A stretch of DNA of 64,000 nt. Origin: an uncultured Clostridia bacterium. GTDB lineage: Bacteria > Bacillota > Clostridia > Christensenellales > UBA1242. The position numbers were made by a program, and so were the translations under genes. The stretch lies in assembly GCA_934777505.1 (NCBI GenBank), contig CAKVNM010000001.1:62001-126000 (forward strand). The letters are read 5' to 3'. Under the pieces are notes generated by a model that saw only the letters and a program-made list of their open reading frames with translations, was not told the origin of the DNA and searched no databases. The first letter of the stretch is position 1. The number at the start of each line of letters is the position of its first letter. This document shows, in pieces, positions 48,530 through 56,519 of this stretch.

Positions 48530-49441
48530 ATGTCAGTTATTTCAATGAAACAATTATTAGAAGCAGGTGTTCACTTTGGACACCAAACAAGAAAATGGAA
48601 CCCAAAAATGAGCAAGTACATTTTCACAGCAAGAAATGATATCCATGTTATCAATCTTGAACAAACTGTTGAACTTATCGACAGTGCCTATGCTTATGTT
48701 AAGGAACAAGCAGCACAAGGCAAAACTTTCCTATTTGTAGGAACAAAAAAACAAGCACAAGACGCAATCAAAGAAGAAGCAGAAAGATGCGGAATGTACT
48801 ACATCAACTCTCGTTGGCTTGGTGGTACACTAACAAACTTCAAGACAATTCGTTCTAGAATCGACAGACTTAACAAACTAAGTCAAATGGAAAAAACAGG
48901 CGAATTCGACCTTCTTCCAAAGAAAGAAGTTGCAGAACTTAAAAAAGAACAAGCAAAACTTGAAAAGTTCCTTGGCGGAATTAAGGATATGACAAAACTT
49001 CCACAAGTTATCATCGTTGTTGACTCAAAGAAGGAACATATCTGTATTCAAGAAGCAAAAAAACTTGGTATTCCAGTTGTTGGTCTTATTGATACAAACT
49101 GCGACCCAGACGATGTTGATGTTGTTATTCCAGGTAATGATGACGCAATTCGTTCAGTAAAACTTATCGTTGGCGCACTTGCTGATGCTATTATCGAAGC
49201 AAGAGAAGGTGAAGAAGCAGTTAAGGCTTCAAAACCAGCAGAAGAAGACAATGTTGATATGAACGCTGTTATGGAAGAAATCAAACAAGAAGAAGTTGTT
49301 GAAGCAGAACCAGTAGTAGAACAAAAACCAGCAAAGAAAGCAAAAAAAGCAGTTGCAGAAGTTAAGGAAGAAGCAAAAGCAGAAGAAGCACCTGCAAAAA
49401 AGACAACAAGAAGAACAAAAAAGGCTGACAAGGCTGAATAG
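48530..49441 (+). CDS. rpsB: 30S ribosomal protein S2 with a long charged tail
   Basis: 303 residues. The S2 core (1-230) has KQLLEAGVHFGHQTRKWNPKM, VGTKKQAQD and GLIDTNCDPDDVDVVIPGNDDAIRS. An extra C-terminal ~65 residues are Glu/Lys/Ala-rich with KKAKKAV and TRRTKKADKAE, probably disordered; similar Lys-rich tails occur on some other bacterial S2. AAGGAGG precedes the ATG by 12 bases. tsf follows, as is nearly universal. Confidence 0.97.
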   Translation: MSVISMKQLLEAGVHFGHQTRKWNPKMSKYIFTARNDIHVINLEQTVELIDSAYAYVKEQAAQGKTFLFVGTKKQAQDAIKEEAERCGMYYINSRWLGGTLTNFKTIRSRIDRLNKLSQMEKTGEFDLLPKKEVAELKKEQAKLEKFLGGIKDMTKLPQVIIVVDSKKEHICIQEAKKLGIPVVGLIDTNCDPDDVDVVIPGNDDAIRSVKLIVGALADAIIEAREGEEAVKASKPAEEDNVDMNAVMEEIKQEEVVEAEPVVEQKPAKKAKKAVAEVKEEAKAEEAPAKKTTRRTKKADKAE

Positions 49442-49470
49442 TTTTTAGAAAAATATAAAGGAGAATATTT

Positions 49471-50118
49471 ATGTTTACAGCACAAGATATTGTTAAACTA
49501 AGAGAAAAAACAGGTGCAGGTATGATGGACTGCAAAAATGCTCTTAAAGAATGCGATGGCAACATGGACAAGGCTATCGACTACCTAAGAGAAAAGGGCA
49601 TTGCAAAGGCTGCCAAGAAAGCAGACAGAATTGCAGCAGAAGGACTTGTTGAAAGTTACATTCACATGGGCGGAAAAATCGGCGTATTGGTAGAAGTTAA
49701 CTGTGAAACAGACTTCGTTGCTCGTTCAGACAACTTTAAAGCACTTGTAAAAGACATTGCTATGCAAATTGCAGCGCAAAGTCCAAAATGTGTTCGTAGA
49801 GAAGAAGCAAACATGGCTGATGTTGACAAAGAAAGAGAAATTTTGCGTGCAGAAGTTCTCAACGAAGGCAAACCAGCAGCAGTTGTTGATAGAATTGTTG
49901 AAGGCAAAATCAACAAATATTACAGCGAAATTTGCTTGATGGAACAACCATTCATTAAAGACCCATCAAAGACAATTACAGATGTTATCAACGAAGCAAT
50001 TTTAAGCATTGGTGAAAAAATCACTGTTAGAAGATTTGTTCGTTATGAAATGGGCGAAGGTCTTGAAAAAAGACAAGATAACTTTGCAGAAGAAGTTATG
50101 AGTCAAATGAAAAAGTAA
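49471..50118 (+). CDS. tsf: Elongation factor Ts
   Basis: 215 residues, guanine nucleotide exchange factor for EF-Tu. The UBA-like N-terminus IVKLREKTGAGMMDCKNALKECDGNMDKAIDYLREKGI and the core signature EVNCETDFVARSDNFKALV are intact. It is the short form with a reduced second subdomain, compared with about 290 residues in Bacillus. AAAGGAG precedes the ATG. A terminator follows. Confidence 0.97.
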   Translation: MFTAQDIVKLREKTGAGMMDCKNALKECDGNMDKAIDYLREKGIAKAAKKADRIAAEGLVESYIHMGGKIGVLVEVNCETDFVARSDNFKALVKDIAMQIAAQSPKCVRREEANMADVDKEREILRAEVLNEGKPAAVVDRIVEGKINKYYSEICLMEQPFIKDPSKTITDVINEAILSIGEKITVRRFVRYEMGEGLEKRQDNFAEEVMSQMKK

Positions 50119-50153
50119 TAACAATTTTGTGAAATAAAAGACTTTATAATATC

Positions 50154-50187
50154 AAAAAATCCACCAAAAATTTAGGTGGATTTTTTT
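50154..50187 (+). terminator. Terminator after tsf
   Basis: AATCCACC/GGTGGATT stem and T-run. Confidence 0.83.
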
Positions 50188-50223
50188 CGCCAAAATTCGC
50201 AAATTATTTTTTTAAAAAGGGTC

Positions 50224-50251
50224 TTGACAAATCTTTTTTATATGGTACAAT
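50224..50251 (+). promoter_or_regulatory. Promoter for the hypothetical gene at 50278
   Basis: Consensus TTGACA (50224-50229), 16-base spacer, TACAAT (50246-50251). Confidence 0.72.
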
Positions 50252-50277
50252 TTAGAGAATTTAAGGAGAAATACAAG

Positions 50278-50817
50278 ATGTTTGTTAATGATAAAAGATT
50301 TTCTAACGAGATATTATTTAGAGCGTTAAACCCACTACTCACAAGAGTTAAGGAAAGAATAATTGTTGAAAGACTCAACGAAAACGGCAAGAAAATTAGG
50401 TGCGATATCAAATTCGCTATCACAGATTGCAGTCCAGTAAAAGAAATTGGTCACAATTTTGGTGGCGTAACAAAAATTGATAGCCAACTAAAAAGAGTTA
50501 CTCTAACAATGATAGTTTGTTCAAATCAACCGTTTAAACACGGCGTTGAAGTGGCTAGTCAAGACGATTTGAGGAATGCAGAAGCAGAAAAGTGCGTTCT
50601 AATTATGGACGACTCACAACTAAAAATCGTTGGAACTCCACACCTTATGTACAGCGTTATTGAGCCAAAGGAAACTTCCAACTTTAAGCCACTCAATGTG
50701 AACAAACTTTATCGTCAGGGAATGTACAAAGTGTTTGGAATTATGTATAAACAACACCTAATTCAAAACCTAGAAAATCAACTTGACGACAACGAACAAG
50801 CAGAAAACTTGTTCTAA
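50278..50817 (+). CDS. Hypothetical protein
   Basis: 179 residues, not recognised. The start at 50278 is preferred because AAGGAGAA lies 9 bases upstream; the longer in-frame ATG at 50176 would run through the promoter. It is probably soluble and mixed alpha/beta. Features: VKERIIVERLNENGKKIRCDIKFAI at the N-terminus, a central RVTLTMIVCSNQPFKHGVEVAS, and an acidic C-terminus NQLDDNEQAENLF. It has a consensus promoter and its own terminator, so it is likely a real, well-expressed monocistronic gene. Confidence 0.72.
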   Translation: MFVNDKRFSNEILFRALNPLLTRVKERIIVERLNENGKKIRCDIKFAITDCSPVKEIGHNFGGVTKIDSQLKRVTLTMIVCSNQPFKHGVEVASQDDLRNAEAEKCVLIMDDSQLKIVGTPHLMYSVIEPKETSNFKPLNVNKLYRQGMYKVFGIMYKQHLIQNLENQLDDNEQAENLF

Positions 50818-50843
50818 AAGCAAGCCATTTGGCTTGTTTTTTT
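50816..50843 (+). terminator. Terminator
   Basis: AAGCAAGCC/GGCTTGTT stem with a 4-base loop and a T-run. Confidence 0.85.
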
Positions 50844-51000
50844 GTGATTTGCATACTATGCAAAGTCTTAGAACGCAAATTTGATACGATTATGCTTGAA
50901 ATCAAAGCGTTTAACCTATCACTTTTTATTGTTTGGGTGCTAAGCATAGCATTCAAAATATTTAGTAAAGCAGGGCTAAAAGTCTTAATTCTACTTTTTT
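50844..51000. other. Gene-free stretch before an orphan terminator, possible small RNA
   Basis: No ORF with a start signal. The stretch lies between the terminator of the hypothetical gene and a second + strand terminator at 51001-51036, so something transcribed from within it may end there. Small inverted repeats (GCATA-TATGC, TGCT-AGCA) are present. No known RNA family was recognised. Confidence 0.3.
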
Positions 51001-51036
51001 AGCAAATAACATTGTTAATATTATTTGCTTTTTTTG
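51001..51036 (+). terminator. Orphan terminator
   Basis: AGCAAATAA/TTATTTGCT perfect stem with an 11-base loop, then seven T. No annotated gene ends between it and the terminator at 50816-50843. Confidence 0.72.
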
Positions 51037-51083
51037 TGATAGTTTTGTAAAATACTTAGTGATAATAAAATAGGAGAAAATTT

Positions 51084-51653
51084 ATGAAATATCAAACAAA
51101 ACAAGAAACATTTGACGCTTTTAAAATGGGACTTGAAAAAGTTATCGAGCATTTTCAAAGCGAACTAGCAGTAGTAAGAGCAGGCAGAGCAAATCCAAAG
51201 ATTTTGGACAGAGTTATGGTTGACTACTACGGAAGCATGACACCACTAAACCAAATGAGCAACATCACAGTTCCAGAACCAAGAAGTTTGTATGTTAATG
51301 TTTGGGACCAAAGTATGCTAAAAGAAGTTATCAAGGCACTCAACGAAGCAAATCTTGGTGTTAATGTTAGTGACGATGGTAAAAATGTTAGATTAACATT
51401 CCCACAACTAACACAAGACAGAAGAATTGAACTTGTAAAAGGCATCAAAAAAACTGCCGAAGAAAACAGAATTTCGCTTCGTAACGAAAGACGAGAAGCC
51501 ATGGACGAACTAAAAGACCAAAAGAAAAACAACATTATCACAGAAGACGAACTTGCACAAGCAGAAAAAGAAGTTCAAAAAATTCTTGATGGTTACAACG
51601 AAAAAATCGACCAACTTCTTGCTGTAAAAGAAAAAGAAATCATGGAAGTTTAG
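51084..51653 (+). CDS. frr: Ribosome recycling factor
   Basis: 189 residues, tRNA-shaped protein that splits post-termination ribosomes with EF-G. LAVVRAGRANPKILDRVMVDYYGSMTPLNQMSNI and RDRIEL-like TQDRRIELVK are typical, and the C-terminal long helix (EVQKILDGYNEKIDQLLAVKEKEIMEV) is standard. TAGGAGAAA precedes the ATG. pyrH, usually between tsf and frr, is absent here; a hypothetical gene stands in its place. Confidence 0.97.
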   Translation: MKYQTKQETFDAFKMGLEKVIEHFQSELAVVRAGRANPKILDRVMVDYYGSMTPLNQMSNITVPEPRSLYVNVWDQSMLKEVIKALNEANLGVNVSDDGKNVRLTFPQLTQDRRIELVKGIKKTAEENRISLRNERREAMDELKDQKKNNIITEDELAQAEKEVQKILDGYNEKIDQLLAVKEKEIMEV

Positions 51654-51736
51654 AAAATTACTAAGACTTATAACAAAAAATTAGCCAAAATTCATAAGTA
51701 TTTAGTAAAGGGAATTTTTTGTTGATAAGGAGTAAT

Positions 51737-52465
51737 ATGGGATTGTTTTCGAAAAAGAAAAAGACTAATCTAGATTTAGCAAAAATGCCAGTTCACATGG
51801 CATTTATTATTGATGGCAACGGCAGGTGGGCAAAAAAAAGGGGACTGCCTAGAACGGTAGGTCACAAACAGGGCGTTGTGGCAGTTAAAAACACGATTGA
51901 TAATTGCTACAATCTTGGCATAAAAGAAATTTCGTTTTTTTGCTTTTCAACTGAAAATTGGAACAGACCAAAGGAAGAAATTGACGCTCTTTTTGATATG
52001 CTAAGAAAGTTTACTAGTGATGACCTTTTGCCATACAAAGAAAAGGGTGTTAAAATTGTGCATAGCGGAGATATTTCAAGGCTTCCACAAGATTTGCAAC
52101 AAACGCTACTTGACGCCGTTAAGCAAACCGAAAACAATAACAAAATGATAGTTAATCTTTGCATAAATTATGGTGGAAGGGACGACATTTTGCACGCAGT
52201 AAATTTGGCGTTAAAAAGCGGAAAAACAACCATTTCGCAAGCCGAGTTTGAGCAAAATTTGTACAGTCACACTTTGCACGACCTTGACCTTGTTGTTAGA
52301 ACAAGCGGGGAGCAAAGAATTAGCAATTTTATGCTATATCAAATGGCGTATGCAGAACTATATTTTACGCCAACATATTGGCCAGATTTTGACAAAAAAG
52401 CACTTGAAGACGCTTTGATTAATTTTCAAGCAAGGTCAAGAAGATTTGGCGCAATAAAAGAATAA
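51737..52465 (+). CDS. uppS: Undecaprenyl diphosphate synthase
   Basis: 242 residues, cis-prenyltransferase that makes the C55 carrier for peptidoglycan. The start at 51737 follows AAGGAG; the in-frame TTG at 51719 is unsupported. HMAFIIDGNGRWAKKRGLPR carries the catalytic Asp, and FCFSTENWNRP and LDLVVRTSGEQRISNFMLYQMAYAEL are intact (the usual RPSGE is RTSGE). cdsA follows after 12 bases. Confidence 0.96.
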   Translation: MGLFSKKKKTNLDLAKMPVHMAFIIDGNGRWAKKRGLPRTVGHKQGVVAVKNTIDNCYNLGIKEISFFCFSTENWNRPKEEIDALFDMLRKFTSDDLLPYKEKGVKIVHSGDISRLPQDLQQTLLDAVKQTENNNKMIVNLCINYGGRDDILHAVNLALKSGKTTISQAEFEQNLYSHTLHDLDLVVRTSGEQRISNFMLYQMAYAELYFTPTYWPDFDKKALEDALINFQARSRRFGAIKE

Positions 52466-52477
52466 TTAGGAGTTATT

Positions 52478-53407
52478 ATGAAGACAAGAATAATTACAGG
52501 TAGCATTATTGGACTAGTTGTCATCGCATTTTTTGCATTAAGACAACTTGTTAGCCCATACTTTTTTGATGCTATGATTGGAATTATCATGATTTGCGGT
52601 GCGGGAGAAGTTTCAAAAGTGTTCAATCGTAGCGGAAAATACAACAACATTTTTCTTGCAACAATTTTTCCAGTTGCTGTATTTTTGGCGATAATTCTTG
52701 GTGCATACTTTAAGTTATCATTTTTGTATGTTGCCTTGATTGAATTAGGACTATTTTTACTTTTTGTTTTGATTGCTTTTGTTTGGACAATCCTTGACAA
52801 AAAGGCAGAAAAAGAAGAACTAAAAGCAGGTGTTCAAAAGTCAAAATATGTTATGAACAAAACACTCATGACAACCGTTGTTTTGGCTTATCCAACACTT
52901 TTGCTAAGTTTTTTGTGTTACATTAACCACATGAGCGAACTAGGGCTTACTAGCACGCAAAATTTGAGTTTAGGCTTTTTTGCACTCGTAATTTTGTTTA
53001 CAACAACAATGCTAACCGATGTGTGTGCTTACTTTGTTGGCTCAACCATTAAAGGCAAAAAACTTTGCCCATACATCAGTCCAAACAAGACGATTTCTGG
53101 GGCTATTGGTGGAGTTTTAGGTGCAGTTGTTGGAGCAATTTGTTGCTACTACATTTTTGTTAATGTTGGCGATTTTTCGACAATTTTCCACAACACAAAC
53201 TTTACAATTTGGCTATGCTTAATTTATAGCGTGGTTGCGTCAGTTTTGAGTCAAGCAGGAGATATTTTTGCTTCTTGGCTAAAAAGAACCGCTAGAACCA
53301 AAGATTTTAGTACAATTTTCCCTGGTCACGGCGGATTTATGGATAGATGTGACGGAATTGCATTCAACGCAGTGCTAACATTTATCTTCTTTGCAATCAT
53401 TTTCTAG
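52478..53407 (+). CDS. cdsA: Phosphatidate cytidylyltransferase
   Basis: 309-residue membrane enzyme that makes CDP-diacylglycerol for phospholipid synthesis. Eight or so spans are visible. The signature near the C-terminus is kept: SPNKTISGAIGG and then FPGHGGFMDRCDGIAF, with the catalytic Asp residues. Basic N-terminus MKTRIITG. It is in the uppS-cdsA-rseP series; dxr, which usually follows, is missing. Confidence 0.94.
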   Translation: MKTRIITGSIIGLVVIAFFALRQLVSPYFFDAMIGIIMICGAGEVSKVFNRSGKYNNIFLATIFPVAVFLAIILGAYFKLSFLYVALIELGLFLLFVLIAFVWTILDKKAEKEELKAGVQKSKYVMNKTLMTTVVLAYPTLLLSFLCYINHMSELGLTSTQNLSLGFFALVILFTTTMLTDVCAYFVGSTIKGKKLCPYISPNKTISGAIGGVLGAVVGAICCYYIFVNVGDFSTIFHNTNFTIWLCLIYSVVASVLSQAGDIFASWLKRTARTKDFSTIFPGHGGFMDRCDGIAFNAVLTFIFFAIIF

Positions 53408-53496
53408 ACAAGCACTATTTAGACGAATTTTATGATATTTTGATTATAAAAAGTCATAAACTTGATTATAATTAATTGAAAGTTTAGGAGTTTATA

Positions 53497-54810
53497 TTGA
53501 TAGTTTTATACATTCTGCTTGCACTCTTTGTTCTGCTTATGATGGTTACAATTCACGAGTTTGGACATTATGTTGCTGGCAAAATTTTAGGGTTTAAAAT
53601 CAACGAATTTTCGATTGGCTTTGGTCCAAGTTTGTATTCAAGAAAGTGCAAGAGTGGCGAAATTTTTTCCATTCGTCTTTGTCCGCTTGGCGGATATTGT
53701 GCGTTTGAAGGTGAAGAAGGTGGCAGTGAGTCATCGGGTGCGTTTTTAAAGCAAAAACCTTGGAAAAGAATAATCGTTTTGTTCAACGGTGCGTTTTTTA
53801 ACTTTATCAGTGCGATAATTTTTAGTTTTATCATGCTAGTTAGCGTTGGCTATGATATTCCACAAGTATACACTGTTGACCCAGTTGTTAGGGTTGATAG
53901 TGCGGTGTATGTTGACGCAACAGACGGTTACACAACCAAAGATTTTGTGTTTGAACAAGGCGATTTGATTGTGAAAATCGGCGAAAAAAGTTACGATAAC
54001 GGCTTGTCGCTCAGTCAAGTTGGCTCGGCTCTTGTTGATGTTACAAACACTTTGCCAAACGGCTCTGGTTATCAATACACAATCGAAGTAAAGCGTGATA
54101 ACAAAGTTTTGGGAATAAAGCCAATAATTTACTGCACAAAACAAAGTAATCTTTTGACTGGCGATGACGCACTTCAAAAGGGCGATGTTATTTGGAAAGT
54201 TAACGGAACAAATGTTGACTTTATAAAGGACAATTTTTTTAATTTACTCGTTGGTAGAGTGGCAGAATCTAGCGACAGTATCGAACTTACTATCACACGA
54301 AACGGCGAAGAAAAAGTCATAACCATGGATTTGCTTCAAAGTGGAATAAAGGATAGCGAAGGAAACTATGCAAAACAAATGGGAGTCAAGAGCAGTGCTT
54401 ACAAATTCTCGTTTGGAGAGTCGCTTGCTAGATGCGTTCCATACACCTTTGGCTTTTCGTGGCAGGTGCTAAAATCACTTGGAACACTAGTTACTGGCGG
54501 ACTTGGAATTAATGATGTTGGTGGTCCAATCTATACAATCGGCACAATCGCAAACTTGTCGAGTCAAAGTTGGGGCTATTTCTTAACATTGCTCCCACTA
54601 ATTGCAGCAAATTTGGCGGTCTTTAACTGGCTTCCAATTCCAGCACTAGACGGAAGTAAAATTTTACTTACCACGATTGAGTGGATTATTGGCAGACCAT
54701 TATTCAAGCAAAAAACGGAAAACTTAATCCATTCGATAGGATTTTTCTTGCTACTAGCACTTGTGTTCTTTGCAGATTTCTATCACATATTTGTGGCAAT
54801 TTTTAGATAA
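53497..54810 (+). CDS. rseP: Site-2 zinc metalloprotease RseP
   Basis: 437 residues, membrane-embedded protease that cleaves anti-sigma factors and remnant signal peptides. TTG start at 53497, supported by AGGAG 6 bases upstream. Zinc site HEFGHYVAGK in span 1, one PDZ domain (about 195-285, GDDALQKGDVIWKVNGTNV), and the second motif NWLPIPALDGSK with the metal-binding Asp in span 3. Residues 95-185 contain a second, less clear PDZ-like segment. It is followed by a hairpin and the PolC-locus gene. Confidence 0.94.
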   Translation: MIVLYILLALFVLLMMVTIHEFGHYVAGKILGFKINEFSIGFGPSLYSRKCKSGEIFSIRLCPLGGYCAFEGEEGGSESSGAFLKQKPWKRIIVLFNGAFFNFISAIIFSFIMLVSVGYDIPQVYTVDPVVRVDSAVYVDATDGYTTKDFVFEQGDLIVKIGEKSYDNGLSLSQVGSALVDVTNTLPNGSGYQYTIEVKRDNKVLGIKPIIYCTKQSNLLTGDDALQKGDVIWKVNGTNVDFIKDNFFNLLVGRVAESSDSIELTITRNGEEKVITMDLLQSGIKDSEGNYAKQMGVKSSAYKFSFGESLARCVPYTFGFSWQVLKSLGTLVTGGLGINDVGGPIYTIGTIANLSSQSWGYFLTLLPLIAANLAVFNWLPIPALDGSKILLTTIEWIIGRPLFKQKTENLIHSIGFFLLLALVFFADFYHIFVAIFR

Positions 54811-54821
54811 TAAAGTTAGCG

Positions 54822-54847
54822 TAAACCTATGGAATAACATAGGTTTA
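54822..54847 (+). terminator. Hairpin after rseP
   Basis: TAAACCTATG/CATAGGTTTA 10-bp perfect stem with a 6-base loop; only a weak T tract follows, so it may be a partial terminator or a processing site. Confidence 0.5.
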
Positions 54848-54871
54848 TTGCTTTGTAACAAAGGAGAAGTT

Positions 54872-56398
54872 TTGGAAAAGATTATTGAATATATTAAAAG
54901 GCAAAGAAATTGTAATTTTGACGACTTGCAGTTTTTTAGTGCGAAATATGAAAAAGACGCTAATTTGTTGAGAGTGGTTTTTTCCAGTTTGATTAGCGAA
55001 AGTTATGATGACGAAAAGTTGGAAAAACTAAGAAAAATCGTTTGTGATTTTGTTGAAAACAGATGTGAAGTTTTTGTAAAAGTCAAACAAAAAGTGTTCT
55101 CGCAAGATTTTTGTGAAAGCAAGTTACAAGAAATCATTGCACTTAATCCGTTTTATCAAACAATTTTTGATAAAGACAGCATAAAAGTCGAAATTCAGGG
55201 CGAAAAGGTGTTTGTAAAAATATCGGCAGACAAAGACGGATTAACCGACTTTGAAAAACGTAAGTTTGAAAATGCTTTTTGCTCTGGCGTGCAACTAGAA
55301 CCCGAAAAAGTCGATTTTGAATATGGCATAAAAAAAGCCATCACAAAAAATGTTATTCAAGACAGAATGATGGAACTTGAAGATGACGACTATGAAGAGC
55401 CTGTCAACATAAAACTCTCGTTTGATAAGGTTTATCTTGGCAAAATGGAGAGTACCGACACGGCCCTTTTGCCAGAACAAATTGTCGAGCCACTTAAAAA
55501 TGCGTATGTTTGTGGCGAAATTTCGGGCATTACAGAACATACTAAAACAAGCGAAGACGGCAAGGAAAGCAAGTATTACAAATTTAACATATCAAGTTTG
55601 GAGAGCAAGATTGACGCTGTTTGCTTTTTGAAACTGGCTAGCGACTTGATGAACCTTAAAGACGGTCAAAAAGTTGTGGTTTTGGGAGATATCGACAACT
55701 TCCGTGGTACATATTCAATTAGAGTTAGGGGACTTAGCCTATGCTCGTTTGACTTTCCAGAAAAGAAAGAAAAAAAGGTTAGCAAGTTCTACAAGTTTGT
55801 AAAACCAGAACCTTATGTTCAAATGGAGCAAATCAATTTTTTGAACGAAGATAAGGGAATACACTCAAAGTATCTTTTAAACAACACTTTTGTTGTGTTC
55901 GACCTTGAAACCACTGGACTAAATTATTCCACTTGTAAAATCATTGAGATTGGTGCAGTAAAGATTGTTAAAGGGCAGATTACGGAAGTGTTCTCAACTT
56001 TCGTTAACCCACAAGGACACATTGACGATGATGCTACGCTAACAAACAACATTACGGACGACATGGTTAAAGATGCTCCCGTTTTCAATCAAGTGTTCCC
56101 AGATTTCTACAAGTTTATTGACGGAGCAATTTTGGTTGCACATAACATATCGTTCGACTTGCCATTTATCAGCCACCACGCAAAGCCACTTGGCTACACA
56201 ATTTCTAACAAAACCGAAGATACTCTTTTGATTGCACAAAAATATTTGTGGCAACTAAAACACTACAAACTATCAAATTTGTGTGATTTTCTTGGAGTTA
56301 GTTTGGTGGGTGCACATAGGGCGGTTAACGATACCGTTGCAACTGCAAAATGTTTTATAAAACTAATCGAGAATTATCAAGACAAAGAAAATAACTAA
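54872..56398 (+). CDS. PolC-locus protein: PolC N-terminal, OB and DEDDh exonuclease parts only
   Basis: 508 residues from TTG at 54872, supported by AAAGGAG; the in-frame ATG at 54761 is inside rseP. Order: PolC-type N-terminal region (about 1-190), OB domain (about 205-305, YVCGEISGITEHTKTSED to FRGTYSIRVRG), then a 3'-5' exonuclease with VFDLETTGL (Asp344, Glu346), AHNISFDLPFI (Asp429) and GAHRAVNDT (His482, Asp487). PHP and polymerase domains are absent: a stop follows the exonuclease and nusA comes next. Position between rseP and nusA is that of full-length polC (~1440 residues) in other Bacillota. It may serve as a separate proofreading or RNA/DNA exonuclease subunit. Confidence 0.88.
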   Translation: MEKIIEYIKRQRNCNFDDLQFFSAKYEKDANLLRVVFSSLISESYDDEKLEKLRKIVCDFVENRCEVFVKVKQKVFSQDFCESKLQEIIALNPFYQTIFDKDSIKVEIQGEKVFVKISADKDGLTDFEKRKFENAFCSGVQLEPEKVDFEYGIKKAITKNVIQDRMMELEDDDYEEPVNIKLSFDKVYLGKMESTDTALLPEQIVEPLKNAYVCGEISGITEHTKTSEDGKESKYYKFNISSLESKIDAVCFLKLASDLMNLKDGQKVVVLGDIDNFRGTYSIRVRGLSLCSFDFPEKKEKKVSKFYKFVKPEPYVQMEQINFLNEDKGIHSKYLLNNTFVVFDLETTGLNYSTCKIIEIGAVKIVKGQITEVFSTFVNPQGHIDDDATLTNNITDDMVKDAPVFNQVFPDFYKFIDGAILVAHNISFDLPFISHHAKPLGYTISNKTEDTLLIAQKYLWQLKHYKLSNLCDFLGVSLVGAHRAVNDTVATAKCFIKLIENYQDKENN

Positions 56399-56413
56399 AC
56401 TTATAAAAAATAC

Positions 56414-56442
56414 TTGATATATGTTGAAATTTATGTTATTAT
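56414..56442 (+). promoter_or_regulatory. Promoter for nusA-ylxR-infB
   Basis: TTGATA (56414-56419), 17-base spacer, TATTAT (56437-56442). Confidence 0.65.
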
Positions 56443-56457
56443 ACTATTGACTAGTTA

Positions 56458-56486
56458 TTTGAGCACGGGTTCAGCCCGTGCTCAAA
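56458..56486 (+). promoter_or_regulatory. Strong GC-rich hairpin in the nusA leader
   Basis: TTTGAGCACGGG pairs perfectly with CCCGTGCTCAAA (12 bp, loop TTCAG). It starts ~10 bases after the predicted transcription start and has no T-run, so it is not an ordinary terminator. It may protect the 5' end or serve NusA autoregulation. Confidence 0.6.
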
Positions 56487-56519
56487 GTTTGATTAGCAAA
56501 TTTAAAGGAGTTTTATATA

